NCBI RefSeq assembly: GCF_021223605.1
Contig: NZ_CP075175.1
Span: 4,543,501-4,607,500 of the forward strand
DNA: 64,000 bases
Direction of reading: 5' to 3'
Source of the DNA: Paenibacillus sp. 481
GTDB lineage: Bacteria > Bacillota > Bacilli > Paenibacillales > Paenibacillaceae
The translations under genes and the position numbers were made by a program. Below, piece by piece: positions 43,169 to 52,225 of the stretch; the stretch's first letter is position 1, and each line of letters starts with the position of its first letter. A model generated the notes under the pieces. It saw only the letters and a program-made list of their open reading frames with translations, did no database searches and was not told the DNA's origin.

Positions 43169-43813
43169 ATGGTGCGCTCGGAACCAACGCAAGCAACATG
43201 TTACATTAGGCTGCGGCGGCGAGCACGAGTTGCTCCTGGAACTACAATTCGATTAGGTGATGTAGCAGAGCTTGTTACCGTACCGGAACATTGGGCTGCA
43301 CAACTAAGTAAGCTGCCTCTCAATCAGCCAACGAGGTCAGACGGGAAGCTTATGCTCGTCGAAATGCTCAGTATCGCGCAAGCGATTAAGCTTGTAGCAC
43401 CCGAGATGAGCATTGAATGCTACGGTGCCCCTCATACCATCGTTGAAATAGCGAAGCAGCCCAAAAAACCTAATTTCGTATTGGTGGCGCTAGTTTGTAT
43501 GCTGCTCTTTTGCGGGTCAGGGCTAGCCATTATGAATTTTCATGCGGATGTCAGCATGGCGGAAGTTCATAAACGACTGATGGAGCTTATAACGGGTCAA
43601 AAAAATGCAAGTGCCACAGTGTTTCAAATCAGTTATTCCATTGGCATCGGCGTGGGAATGCTTACATTTTTCAATCATATCTTTCGCAGCAAAAAAAATG
43701 AGGAGCCAACCCCGCTTGAGCTGGAAATGTTTATGTATCAAGAAAATGTAAATCAGTACATCATTACAGAAAAGTATGCGCGACTGAACTCCGCGCAACA
43801 TGGCGATGAATGA
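43169..43813 (+). CDS. spoVAA: Stage V sporulation protein AA
   Basis: 214 aa from ATG 43169 (GGAAGGAG with 8-nt spacing); B. subtilis SpoVAA is 206. N-terminal soluble domain (RLRRRARVAPGTTIRLGDVAEL) and two transmembrane helices (about 125-142, FVLVALVCMLLFCGSGLAI, and near 175-195). Part of the SpoVA membrane channel that takes up and releases dipicolinic acid. Overlaps spoVAB by 14 nt. Confidence 0.92.
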   Translation: MVRSEPTQATCYIRLRRRARVAPGTTIRLGDVAELVTVPEHWAAQLSKLPLNQPTRSDGKLMLVEMLSIAQAIKLVAPEMSIECYGAPHTIVEIAKQPKKPNFVLVALVCMLLFCGSGLAIMNFHADVSMAEVHKRLMELITGQKNASATVFQISYSIGIGVGMLTFFNHIFRSKKNEEPTPLELEMFMYQENVNQYIITEKYARLNSAQHGDE

Positions 43814-44258
43814 AGCGGCCCTTTACAATCTGGCTGTGTCAGGGTTACAGCAAGCAATTGGCGCTTTTATTGGACTGGCTGGAGGGATTGCAGTCGGAGG
43901 CTCTTTTGTAGCTGTCTTTGTCGTCTTAGACGTGTTACCTCGTTTGGCGCAATTAACAGGTTCCTATCGCTTAGTGCAATGGTTTGAATATGCGATGGTG
44001 CTGGGCACGCTTACGTTTACTACGCTTGATTTTTGGTACGTTCAATTCAAGTTAGGTCAATGGTTGCCCCCCATCATCGGCCTATTAGATGGCATATTTA
44101 TTGGCTTAGTAGCAGCGGCATTGACTGAAGTGCTCAATGTGTTGCCAATCTTAGCGAAGCGGCTAGGCATGTCTACTGTACTGACGTATTTGCTCATTGC
44201 AATGGTACTCGGAAAAATATGCGGCTCACTTTTCGATTGGTTTGTATATAGGGGTTGA
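43800..44258 (+). CDS. spoVAB: Stage V sporulation protein AB
   Basis: 152 aa, about four transmembrane helices (IGAFIGLAGGIAVGGSFVAVFVVLDVLPRL; LGQWLPPIIGLLDGIFIGLVAAAL; VLTYLLIAMVLGKICGSLF). SpoVAB is a partner of SpoVAA in the dipicolinate channel of the spore inner membrane. The ATG lies in the end of spoVAA; ATG 43806 is an alternative. Normally followed by spoVAC, which is absent here. Confidence 0.9.
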   Translation: MAMNEAALYNLAVSGLQQAIGAFIGLAGGIAVGGSFVAVFVVLDVLPRLAQLTGSYRLVQWFEYAMVLGTLTFTTLDFWYVQFKLGQWLPPIIGLLDGIFIGLVAAALTEVLNVLPILAKRLGMSTVLTYLLIAMVLGKICGSLFDWFVYRG

Positions 44259-44288
44259 ATTGAAAGTACAGCAGGAGGATGAAACGTT

Positions 44289-45902
44289 ATGACGACGAAG
44301 TCAAAGTCGCCGCAGCACGGTGGAAATCGGGATCAAGCGAGTTATACGATCAATAAGGAACAATTGGAAGTGATGCAAAAAGAGGAGAATGAACTGTCCA
44401 ATAACGTCGCGGAGGCTGTTGCATATTGGCAAGGTTCGGATACCATTCCATGGAAGCTTGAGCAAGCGAAGCATACGTTAAGGCATGTTGTTGGGCTAGA
44501 AGAATCGTTTGACGTGTTATTTCGCGAGATGACGTTTGGAGGACGTCGCACAGGACTTTTTTATTTGAACGGATTTATTAAGGACGATGTGATGACAGTC
44601 ATTTTAGCGCGACTGACGATGCTGGATAAGGAGTCTGTATCCGCTAATGCGCTGAAAGCATTTTTCGAATGCTATATTCCACATGTTCAGGTGGAAAAAG
44701 TGACTAAAATGAGCGAAGTCATTAACAAAGTACTCGCTGGAGGAAGCGCTTTTTTTATAGAGCATGAATCGGCTGCTATCGTCTGTGATGTAAAAGCATT
44801 TCCCTCTAGAGGCCCAGAGGAGCCTTCGCTAGAGCGGGTCGTACGAGGAGCCCGAGATGGTTTCACCGAAACGATGCTTACGAACATCTCACTTGTGCGA
44901 CGTCGGCTGCGTGATCCTGGTTTGAAATACGAAGTCATTCAAGTGGGGCGCCGTACTCGTACGGATGTATGTATTGCCTTTATTGACGACATCGTAGACA
45001 TCAGCCAAGTGGAATCTGTACGCACCAAAATTAAAGAGCTAGACATCGATGGGCTACCGCTTGCAGACAAGCAGTTGGAAGAAGCGATCATTAACAAAGG
45101 ATGGAACCCGTATCCGCTCGTTCGTTACTCGGAAAGGCCGGACGTTGTAGCAGCACATTTATTGGAAGGCAATGTAGTCATCTTTGTGGACACGTCGCCA
45201 TCCGTCATGATTTTGCCAACTACATTTTTTGACTTGTGTCAGCATGCGGAAGAGAACAGGCAGACGCCCTTTATGGGCACCTATTTACGCTGGGTGCGGT
45301 TCGTAGGCATTTTTGCCTCTTTGTTTTTGCTCCCGATGTGGCTATTGCTCGTCCTAGAGCCCTCTTTAAAGCCACCTCATTTACAAATAATTGGACCGCA
45401 GGAAGTAGGGAAAATCCCGCTCATAATCCAATTTTTGCTGGCTGAGGTAGGCATTGATCTCATGCGGATGGCGGCGGTTCACACGCCAACCCCGCTCGCG
45501 ACTGCGATGGGGCTTGTGGCCGCTATTCTCGTTGGCGACGTTGCAGTTAAGGCGGGCGTATTTGTAAATGAAGTTATTTTGTACATGGCGATCGGGGCGG
45601 TAGGTATGTTTGCAACACCAAGCTACGAATTGGGACTTGCTAATCGGATAGTGCGACTTGTGCTGCTCGTCGCGGTTGCTCTATTTAAGGTTCCAGGGCT
45701 AGTCATCGGGACGACGTTGTTCATTATTTACTTGGCTGTACATCGTTCCTACAACTCGTCGTATTTGTGGCCGCTTATCCCGTTTAACGCGAAAGCACTA
45801 TACAACATCATCGTCCGTAACCCTGTGCTATATATGAGAAGACGCCCAAGTTTCAATAAAACGCGTGACGATACAAAGATGCCACCAACTGCGAATTCAT
45901 AA
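44289..45902 (+). CDS. spoVAF: Stage V sporulation protein AF (GerA-like)
   Basis: 537 aa, RBS AGGAGGATG. GerA/SpoVAF family: large N-terminal soluble region (1-330) with FDVLFREMTFGGRRTGLFYLNGF near 74-97 and a C-terminal membrane domain with five or six helices (from FVGIFASLFLLPMWLLLVL, about 340). SpoVAF resembles the A subunit of germinant receptors and affects germination rate. It begins 30 bp after spoVAB, taking the position of spoVAC-spoVAD-spoVAE. Confidence 0.92.
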   Translation: MTTKSKSPQHGGNRDQASYTINKEQLEVMQKEENELSNNVAEAVAYWQGSDTIPWKLEQAKHTLRHVVGLEESFDVLFREMTFGGRRTGLFYLNGFIKDDVMTVILARLTMLDKESVSANALKAFFECYIPHVQVEKVTKMSEVINKVLAGGSAFFIEHESAAIVCDVKAFPSRGPEEPSLERVVRGARDGFTETMLTNISLVRRRLRDPGLKYEVIQVGRRTRTDVCIAFIDDIVDISQVESVRTKIKELDIDGLPLADKQLEEAIINKGWNPYPLVRYSERPDVVAAHLLEGNVVIFVDTSPSVMILPTTFFDLCQHAEENRQTPFMGTYLRWVRFVGIFASLFLLPMWLLLVLEPSLKPPHLQIIGPQEVGKIPLIIQFLLAEVGIDLMRMAAVHTPTPLATAMGLVAAILVGDVAVKAGVFVNEVILYMAIGAVGMFATPSYELGLANRIVRLVLLVAVALFKVPGLVIGTTLFIIYLAVHRSYNSSYLWPLIPFNAKALYNIIVRNPVLYMRRRPSFNKTRDDTKMPPTANS

Positions 45903-45973
45903 CTCGCTTATGTATTCGTTTTGAATAATACAAAAGATGTGCAAAAAAGTCCATTCTTCCCGTTTACCTGCTA

Positions 45974-46027
45974 CTGTTATACTCAATATAACAATTGATA
46001 GCATAATGTGAATGATGAGTATAACAG
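45974..46027. repeat. 12-bp inverted repeat upstream of lysA
   Basis: CTGTTATACTCA (45974-45985) and TGAGTATAACAG (46016-46027) are perfect complements separated by 30 bp. It could be the terminator of spoVAF (no T-run), a divided operator, or a leader hairpin of lysA. A TATAAT at 46052-46057 lies after it. Confidence 0.7.
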
Positions 46028-46078
46028 CATGAGTCAATGTGAACATACACATATAATAGGGAAACGGGGAGAAAATCG

Positions 46079-47410
46079 ATGTATTTACATGGAACGAGTA
46101 CGATCAATGCGCAAGGACACTTAGAAGTTGGCGGCTGTGATGTAGTGGACTTAAAAGCTCAATTTGGAACACCGTTATATATCGTTGACGAAGCTCTTGT
46201 CCGTCAGCGTTGCCGTGAATATATGGAAGCTTTCCGCGCTTCAGGTTTGAAATTCCAAGTTGCTTATGCAAGTAAAGCGTTTTGCGTCATGGCGATGTGT
46301 CGTCTGGCTGAAGAGGAAGGTTTGTCTCTTGATGTCGTATCTGAAGGCGAGCTGTACACAGCGCTTCAAGCTGGTTTTCCAGCCGAGCGCATTCATTTCC
46401 ATGGCAACAACAAGACGCCGGACGAGATTGAAATGGCGTTGAAAGCAGAAATCGGCTGCTTCGTAGTGGACAACTTCACTGAACTTCAGTTGTTGAACGC
46501 GATCGCGAAAGAACAGAACAGACATGTTAACGTGTTGCTGCGTGTCACACCTGGTGTGGAAGCACACACGCACGAGTACATTTCGACCGGACAAACGGAT
46601 TCCAAGTTCGGTTTTGATATTGGCAACGGAACTGCGTTTGAAGCGGTCCAGCAAGCACATGAGGCAGAGCAATTACATTTGCTCGGTGTCCATTCACATA
46701 TCGGCTCGCAAATTTTTGAGACAGAGGGCTTCCAAATGGCTGTCGAAAGGGTGGCGCAATTTGCCCGCGAAGTCAAGCAGCAATTGGGCGTCGTGTTCCA
46801 AGTGGTGAACTTGGGCGGCGGCTTCGGCATTCGTTATGTAGAAGGCGATACGCCGTTGCAAGTATCCGAGTATGTTAAAGCAATTACGGACGGCGTGAAG
46901 CAGCACTTTGCAGGCATTGCGGAGCAGTTGCCGGAAATTTGGGTCGAGCCAGGCCGTAGCGTAGTTGGCGATGCAGGTACAACGTTGTATACGATAGGCT
47001 CTGTCAAAGAAATACCAGGCGTTCGTAAATATGTTGCGGTTGACGGTGGAATGACAGACAACCCACGTCCAGCCCTTTATGAATCACGCTACGATTCTGT
47101 ATTAGCAAACCGTGCGAATGAAGAAACGAGCGAGGTTGTATCGATTGCTGGTAAATGCTGCGAGAGCGGAGATATGCTCATTTGGGATGTATCCTTGCCA
47201 CGCGTGGCATTCGGCGATTTGTTAGCTGTGACGTGCACAGGAGCATACAACTATGCGATGGCCAGCAATTACAATCGAATCGCAAGACCTGCTGTTGTCT
47301 TTGTAAAAGACGGTCAAGCGGACGTTGTTGTACGTCGTGAAACACGTGAAGACGTCGTCAATAACGATGTTATCCCTGCGCGTATGCAGAAGCAGACGGT
47401 TCAAGCGTAA
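46079..47410 (+). CDS. lysA: Diaminopimelate decarboxylase
   Basis: 443 aa. PLP enzyme for the last step of lysine synthesis. PLP-binding Lys66 in AYASKAFCV, HFHGNNKTPDE, HSHIGSQIF, the glycine loop LGGGFGIRY, the EPGRSVVGDAGT motif and the Cys-Glu-Ser-Gly-Asp motif (CCESGDML) at the active site across the dimer. RBS ACGGGGAG. In B. subtilis lysA also follows the spoVA operon. Confidence 0.97.
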   Translation: MYLHGTSTINAQGHLEVGGCDVVDLKAQFGTPLYIVDEALVRQRCREYMEAFRASGLKFQVAYASKAFCVMAMCRLAEEEGLSLDVVSEGELYTALQAGFPAERIHFHGNNKTPDEIEMALKAEIGCFVVDNFTELQLLNAIAKEQNRHVNVLLRVTPGVEAHTHEYISTGQTDSKFGFDIGNGTAFEAVQQAHEAEQLHLLGVHSHIGSQIFETEGFQMAVERVAQFAREVKQQLGVVFQVVNLGGGFGIRYVEGDTPLQVSEYVKAITDGVKQHFAGIAEQLPEIWVEPGRSVVGDAGTTLYTIGSVKEIPGVRKYVAVDGGMTDNPRPALYESRYDSVLANRANEETSEVVSIAGKCCESGDMLIWDVSLPRVAFGDLLAVTCTGAYNYAMASNYNRIARPAVVFVKDGQADVVVRRETREDVVNNDVIPARMQKQTVQA

Positions 47411-47464
47411 TTGGTACTTGTGAACGTAGCTACGTCTTCGTTTGAATGAGGATGTAACATGTTT

Positions 47465-47521
47465 AACACCCTAGTCTGGCTAGGCAGCGACCTGCTGTTT
47501 GGCTAAGCTAGGGTGTTTTTT
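47465..47521 (+). terminator. Terminator after lysA
   Basis: AACACCCTAG (47465-47474) pairs with CTAGGGTGTT (47508-47517), with further inner pairing (CTGGCTAGG region), followed by TTTTT. Confidence 0.88.
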
Positions 47522-47567
47522 AATGGCTTTTTCGTTATCGAATTTAAGGTTGTCTGTTAATGGTACT

Positions 47568-47595
47568 TTGAAAGGTGTTGCGGGGATGGTATACT
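47568..47595 (+). promoter_or_regulatory. Sigma-A promoter of ppiB
   Basis: TTGAAA (47568-47573), 16 nt, TATACT (47590-47595), 48 nt before the ATG. Confidence 0.6.
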
Positions 47596-47643
47596 AACGT
47601 TATTGTCTAAATTATTGTTACACGTGAAGGGATGGATTTACAT

Positions 47644-48075
47644 ATGAAAAAAGCAAAAATCGTATTGGAACAAGGCGAAGTTATTATTGAGTTGCTTCCA
47701 GAAGAAGCACCAGGAACAGTTGCAAACTTTGAAAAGTTGGCTAACTCCGGATTTTACAACGGTTTGACGTTTCACCGTGTAATCAAAGGATTTGTAGCAC
47801 AAGGTGGCTGTCCGAACGGAACAGGAACAGGCGGCGCTGGCTACACAATTCCTTGCGAAACAGCGACAAACGTTTCTAAGCACGAGCGTGGTACGTTGGC
47901 GATGGCACATGCGGGCCGTAACACAGGTAGCTGCCAATTCTACATCTGCTACGAAGCTCAACCACACCTTGACGGTGGGCACACGGTGTTCGGTAAAGTC
48001 GTATCCGGCATGGAACACGTAGATGCACTTAAACAAGGTGCTAAAATGACTGAAGTTACAGTTTGGGAAGAATAG
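47644..48075 (+). CDS. ppiB: Peptidyl-prolyl cis-trans isomerase B (cyclophilin)
   Basis: 143 aa from ATG 47644 (AAGGGATGG in front). Cyclophilin fold with [22 protein letters not shown] (catalytic Arg in FHR), [17 protein letters not shown] and [12 protein letters not shown] cytosolic foldase speeding Xaa-Pro isomerisation. Monocistronic between its own promoter and terminator, next to the rib operon as in B. subtilis. Confidence 0.96.
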   Translation: MKKAKIVLEQGEVIIELLPEEAPGTVANFEKLANSGFYNGLTFHRVIKGFVAQGGCPNGTGTGGAGYTIPCETATNVSKHERGTLAMAHAGRNTGSCQFYICYEAQPHLDGGHTVFGKVVSGMEHVDALKQGAKMTEVTVWEE

Positions 48076-48136
48076 TACCCGTATAAGACGGTACTTGTAC
48101 GAAACTTGTACGGCACTTGAATAGAACCTGTTAACC

Positions 48137-48179
48137 ATAACACCGATTGCATATTATTGTGATCGGTGTTATGATCGTT
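48137..48179 (+). terminator. Terminator after ppiB
   Basis: 11-bp perfect stem (ATAACACCGAT 48137-48147, ATCGGTGTTAT 48162-48172) followed by GATCGTTTT. It overlaps the promoter of the rib operon. Confidence 0.7.
48147..48175 (+). promoter_or_regulatory. Candidate sigma-A promoter of the rib operon
   Basis: TTGCAT (48147-48152), 17 nt, TATGAT (48170-48175), about 35 nt before the FMN aptamer. It is nested in the ppiB terminator hairpin. Confidence 0.5.
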
Positions 48180-48210
48180 TTGCCATCGTTGTGGTTCACA
48201 ACGAGGCAAC

Positions 48211-48370
48211 CAACCTTCAGGGCAGGGTGAAATTCCCGACCGGCGGTGATGCAGCTTTCGCAGTCCGATAAGGACAGAAAGTTCTTAGTCCGTGACCCGC
48301 ACGATCTTGTATCGTTCGGTGGACCTGGTGTAATTCCGGGACCGACAGTATAGTCTGGATGGGAGAAGGG
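48211..48370 (+). promoter_or_regulatory. FMN riboswitch (RFN element)
   Basis: All conserved RFN blocks appear in order: CTTCAGGGCAGGGTGAAATT, CCCGACCGGCGGT, then GTCCGTGACCCGC, a variable arm, GGACCTGGTGTAATTCCGGG, ACCGACAGTATAGTCTGGAT and GGGAGAAGG. FMN binding shuts off riboflavin synthesis genes. It precedes ribD-ribE-ribBA-ribH, as expected, but the coding start is almost 590 nt further on. Confidence 0.97.
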
Positions 48371-48957
48371 GAAACAGGAGTAGCGCGGTTTTTTCGCGTG
48401 TTGAAGTTCTTTTATCACAACAACATATAGCATAAACACTCGATAACGAACCGAAAGTATCCAAATAAGGATGGCCTTAGTGAGGTTGCCCTCATTTTAC
48501 GGGTTTTATTTGTGTACGCGAATTCGGTTCATTGTTGTGAATATTTTGTATGTGTACATGGTTGTGTACAGCTTAAACGGACAAGGATGATAGCGGATCT
48601 GTATCTGACTTACGACAGGTTTGCGTCTTATGTCGAATAACCAATAGGGGATGAAACTCTTGTTGGTTGGACATCTGGTGTAGAAATACGGACGTGTCAT
48701 CATTGGCTGTAGTTTAAGTCTATTCGGCATACAAAATGCGAGCTAGGCAGCTCGTTTTCGTGCTGCGCTTGTTTCGTTATATGCTTAATGCTTGTTAGTG
48801 ATCAAAAGTACATACCTGCTACCTAAATACCTATGCCCTTCGGAGGATGTTCCGAAGGGCTTTTTTGCGTCATCGGAGCTTGTGATCCGTCACGTTACGT
48901 GCACGATTGCAGCATGCTGATGCAACAAATGGAGGCAGAAAAGGAAGGAGGCAGGAT
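48371..48957 (+). other. Long untranslated leader between FMN aptamer and ribD
   Basis: No credible gene is seen. The stretch has several hairpins: a pair of 5-bp stems at about 48466-48497 (TAAGG-CCTTA, then TGAGG-CCTCA followed by TTTT), CGAGCT/AGCTCG with TTTT at 48739-48758, and a strong terminator at 48835-48866. One of them must be the expression platform, or a second promoter in this region drives ribD. Confidence 0.6.
48835..48866 (+). terminator. Strong terminator in the ribD leader
   Basis: 10-bp perfect stem (GCCCTTCGGA 48835-48844, TCCGAAGGGC 48851-48860), 6-nt loop, six T residues. It stands 92 nt before the ribD start and 465 nt after the aptamer, so it may be the regulated terminator of the riboswitch. 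Confidence 0.9.
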
Positions 48958-50061
48958 GTGCGATCGGTTATAAATGACGAGTTCTATATGCAGCTCGCTC
49001 TAGATTTAGCCAGTCGTGTAGTCGGACAGACGGGAGTGAATCCAGCTGTAGGATGTGTACTGGTGAACGAGGGACGCATTGTTGGCATGGGGGCGCATTT
49101 GAAGCGAGGCGATGAGCATGCAGAAATACATGCTTTACGTATGGCAGCACAGCAAGCTTGCGGAGCTACCGCATACGTCACGCTGGAGCCGTGCAGTCAT
49201 CACGGCAGAACCCCGCCTTGCAGCTTGCGCTTAGTCGAGGCAGGGGTCAAGCGAGTCGTCATCGCATGTACAGATCCGAACCCGCTTGTGTCTGGACGAG
49301 GAATGTCTTTGCTTCGAACGCACAGTATCGAAGTGGAGGAAGGCATTTTGGAGCAGCAAGGAAAGGGCATCATAGAACCTTTTGCAAAGTATATTACAAC
49401 GGGTTTGCCGTTCGTCACGTTGAAAACGGCAAGCACGCTAGACGGTAAAATCGCTACCAAATCAGGCGACAGCAGATGGATTACGAATTCAGAGTCACGT
49501 GAACGAGTACATGCGCTTCGACACCGCCATCAAGCGATTATGGTCGGAATCGGCACGGTGCTGGCAGATGATCCTGCGCTCACTACAAGGCTCAATGTGC
49601 CTGGCTTGCATCCGATTCGCTTAATCGTGGATTCGCAATTGCGATTGCCACTTCATGCGCAAATCGTGATAGACAACAAGGCACCGACTTGGGTCATGAC
49701 GACCGAATCCGCTGACAAGCAGCGAGCTGCCGCTTTGCAGCAGCGCGGGGTAGAGATTATCCGTGCAGGGGACGGGAAACAGGTGGATTTACAAGCTGCG
49801 TTGCGCGAGTGCAGCCGCAGGGAGATCGGTTCTATTTTGCTTGAAGGTGGCGGGAGATTAAACGGAGCCATGCTCACGGCAGGGCTGATCGATAAAATAG
49901 CGCTCTTTTTCGCACCCAAAATTGTCGGAGGTACCGCGGCGCCGAGCAGCTTTGAATTTGATGGAGTCGAGCAAATGCGTGAGGCTTTCGAGTTGCGTGA
50001 TGTTCATGTCGAGACGATAAGCAATGATGTGTGTGTGTTCGGTTATCCTGTCAAAAAGTAG
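48958..50061 (+). CDS. ribD: Bifunctional riboflavin deaminase/reductase
   Basis: 367 aa from GTG 48958, 6 nt after GGAAGGAGG. N-terminal zinc deaminase (1-145): HAE at 54-56 and PCSHHGRTPPC (Cys79, Cys88). C-terminal NADPH reductase from about 150 (TLKTASTLDGKIAT, SRWITNSESR, VGIGTVLADDPALTTR, LLEGGGRLNGAML). Converts the GTP cyclohydrolase product to 5-amino-6-ribitylamino-uracil phosphate. First gene of the rib operon. Confidence 0.96.
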   Translation: MRSVINDEFYMQLALDLASRVVGQTGVNPAVGCVLVNEGRIVGMGAHLKRGDEHAEIHALRMAAQQACGATAYVTLEPCSHHGRTPPCSLRLVEAGVKRVVIACTDPNPLVSGRGMSLLRTHSIEVEEGILEQQGKGIIEPFAKYITTGLPFVTLKTASTLDGKIATKSGDSRWITNSESRERVHALRHRHQAIMVGIGTVLADDPALTTRLNVPGLHPIRLIVDSQLRLPLHAQIVIDNKAPTWVMTTESADKQRAAALQQRGVEIIRAGDGKQVDLQAALRECSRREIGSILLEGGGRLNGAMLTAGLIDKIALFFAPKIVGGTAAPSSFEFDGVEQMREAFELRDVHVETISNDVCVFGYPVKK

Positions 50062-50176
50062 GGATAGGAGCGCGAGGGCAATGTTGGGTTCAGTGCAGAG
50101 AGCAGAGCCGAGAGCAATGAGCATAGGGCAACGAACGAAGAAAGAAGAACGAAGAACCACAAGGGAGGCGAGCAAC

Positions 50177-50914
50177 ATGTTTACTGGACTCATTGAAGAA
50201 ATAGGTGTGCTGCGCTCCATTTCAAGGCGTGGTGAAGCAATGGTGCTGGACATTGCCGCGAAAAAAGTGCTCACTGACATCAGCATCGGCGATAGCATTG
50301 CTGTTAACGGGGTATGCTTAACGGTTACTGCATTTGATCGAGCAACTTTTCGTGCAGATGTAATGCCAGAGACGTTCCGCCACACGAGTTTAAAGCAGTT
50401 AAGTACAGGGACGGCCGTTAACTTAGAGCGAGCTATGGCGGCAAATGGTCGCTTTGGAGGGCATATTGTCCAAGGACATGTAGATGGGACGGCAACGCTC
50501 ATAAAGCGAACGCCAGAAGCTAATGCGGTCCTGTTTGAGTTCCAAACGGGCCAAACGGAATTAGCCAAGTACATGATTCCGAAAGGGTCGATCACGATTG
50601 ACGGCATAAGCTTGACGCTCGTTCGTGCACAACAGGGACATTTTGCTGTATCGATCATTCCACATACATTAGTGCAAACCGCACTTACACATAAGCAAGC
50701 TGGCGATATCGTAAATATCGAATGCGATGTGCTTGGTAAATATGTTGACCACCTGCTTCGCTACGGAAGATCAGCAGCGGAAGCTGAATCTGCCGCCAAC
50801 AGTAACATGGACAACGGCGATAGCTTTGTAACTGGCGCAAGTGGTTCAAGTGGTTCAAGTAAAAGTTCCTCTAAGGGAATCAGTGCTGCTTTTTTGGCAG
50901 AAAACGGATTTTAG
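50177..50914 (+). CDS. ribE: Riboflavin synthase alpha chain
   Basis: 245 aa from ATG 50177 (GGGAGGCGAG). Two tandem lumazine-binding repeats; the N-terminus MFTGLIEEIG, the repeat hallmarks GDSIAVNGVCLTV and GGHIVQGHVDG, and KGSITIDGISLTL in repeat two. Dismutates two 6,7-dimethyl-8-ribityllumazine to riboflavin. The Ser/Gly/Asn-rich C-terminal tail of about 35 residues (GASGSSGSSKSSSKG) exceeds the usual 215-220 aa length. The 115-bp gap after ribD holds no separate gene. Confidence 0.95.
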   Translation: MFTGLIEEIGVLRSISRRGEAMVLDIAAKKVLTDISIGDSIAVNGVCLTVTAFDRATFRADVMPETFRHTSLKQLSTGTAVNLERAMAANGRFGGHIVQGHVDGTATLIKRTPEANAVLFEFQTGQTELAKYMIPKGSITIDGISLTLVRAQQGHFAVSIIPHTLVQTALTHKQAGDIVNIECDVLGKYVDHLLRYGRSAAEAESAANSNMDNGDSFVTGASGSSGSSKSSSKGISAAFLAENGF

Positions 50915-50962
50915 TAATCACGCGCATTCGTGGAATCGCAATGGAAAAGGGGGAAGCGCTCA

Positions 50963-52198
50963 ATGGAAGCACCGATTCGCTTGGACACAATTGAAGATGC
51001 ATTAAACGATTTGAAGCAGGGCAAAGTCATCATCGTTGTTGACGACGAAGATCGTGAAAATGAAGGCGATTTTATCGCGCTGGCACATATGGCGACGCCT
51101 GAAGTTATTAATTTTATGATTAAAGAAGGACGAGGACTCGTCTGTGTACCGATTACGGCGGAGCGTGCGCAGGAATTGGAGCTACCACCGATGGTCACAC
51201 GCAATACGGACTATCACGGTACGGCTTTTACCGTGTCTGTCGATCATATCGATACGACGACAGGGATATCGGCGCATGAGCGGTCACAGACGATACAGGC
51301 GCTTATTTCGTCAGAGGCAACTGCACACGATTTCCGCAGACCCGGACACATTTTCCCACTCGTTGCGAAAAAAGGCGGCGTATTACGTCGGGCTGGGCAC
51401 ACAGAAGCTGCGGTGGACTTGGCGCGATTGTGCGGAGCTGCACCTGCCGGTGTCATTTGCGAAGTCATTAAAGAAGACGGCACGATGGCAAGGCTGCCAG
51501 ATCTAGTCGAAATTAAACACAAATATGACTTGAAGCTCATTTGCATTCGTGATCTGATTCAGTACCGCAACGAGACGGAACAGCTCGTTCAGCGTGAGGT
51601 TGAAGTGAATATGCCGACTGACTTTGGAACATTTCGTGCTATCGCGTACACGAATGAAGTCGACAACAAAGAGCATGTCGCGCTTGTAAAAGGCAATATC
51701 GACGGTACGAAGCCTGTACTCGTTCGCGTACATTCTGAATGTTTGACGGGAGACGTGTTTCATTCTCACCGCTGTGATTGCGGCCCGCAGTTTGCGGCAG
51801 CACTTAAACGGATCGAGCAAGAGGGCTGTGGCGTGCTGTTATATATGCGCCAAGAAGGGCGCGGTATTGGCCTCATCAACAAGCTAAAAGCTTATCAACT
51901 GCAAGAACAAGGCTATGACACGGTAGATGCAAACTTGAAGCTTGGATTTCCAGCCGATTTGCGGGACTACGGTATCGGTGCTCAAATTTTAAAAGATATT
52001 GGCGTGCGTCACATCCGTCTAATGACGAACAATCCACGCAAAGTTAAAGGCCTTGAAGGGCATGGACTCGAGATCGTTGAACGCGTACCGATACAGATGG
52101 ATCATAACGAAGATAATGCCCATTATTTGCAAACGAAGGCTGAAAAGCTAGGGCATATGCTTGTCATAAATGATGAAATGAAGCAATTGAACTCATAA
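50963..52198 (+). CDS. ribBA: DHBP synthase / GTP cyclohydrolase II fusion
   Basis: 410 aa from ATG 50963 (AAGGGGGAAG). Residues about 1-205: dihydroxybutanone-phosphate synthase ([31 protein letters not shown]). Residues 206-410: GTP cyclohydrolase II with zinc cysteines in [29 protein letters not shown] and [10 protein letters not shown]. Supplies both branches of riboflavin synthesis. Confidence 0.97.
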   Translation: MEAPIRLDTIEDALNDLKQGKVIIVVDDEDRENEGDFIALAHMATPEVINFMIKEGRGLVCVPITAERAQELELPPMVTRNTDYHGTAFTVSVDHIDTTTGISAHERSQTIQALISSEATAHDFRRPGHIFPLVAKKGGVLRRAGHTEAAVDLARLCGAAPAGVICEVIKEDGTMARLPDLVEIKHKYDLKLICIRDLIQYRNETEQLVQREVEVNMPTDFGTFRAIAYTNEVDNKEHVALVKGNIDGTKPVLVRVHSECLTGDVFHSHRCDCGPQFAAALKRIEQEGCGVLLYMRQEGRGIGLINKLKAYQLQEQGYDTVDANLKLGFPADLRDYGIGAQILKDIGVRHIRLMTNNPRKVKGLEGHGLEIVERVPIQMDHNEDNAHYLQTKAEKLGHMLVINDEMKQLNS

Positions 52199-52225
52199 TA
52201 ATATCCAATTTCAGGAGGAAAAAAC

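Noticed and set aside
48629..48640. Exact Spo0A box-like TGTCGAATAA in the rib leader
   Set aside because: No sigma-H -35 at correct spacing and no sporulation gene downstream; a 7-bp match is expected by chance in 64 kb.
49858..50658. 266-codon minus-strand frame opposite ribD/ribE
   Set aside because: It overlaps two well-supported enzymes in the opposite direction and has low-complexity Ser/Ala composition; no start signal.
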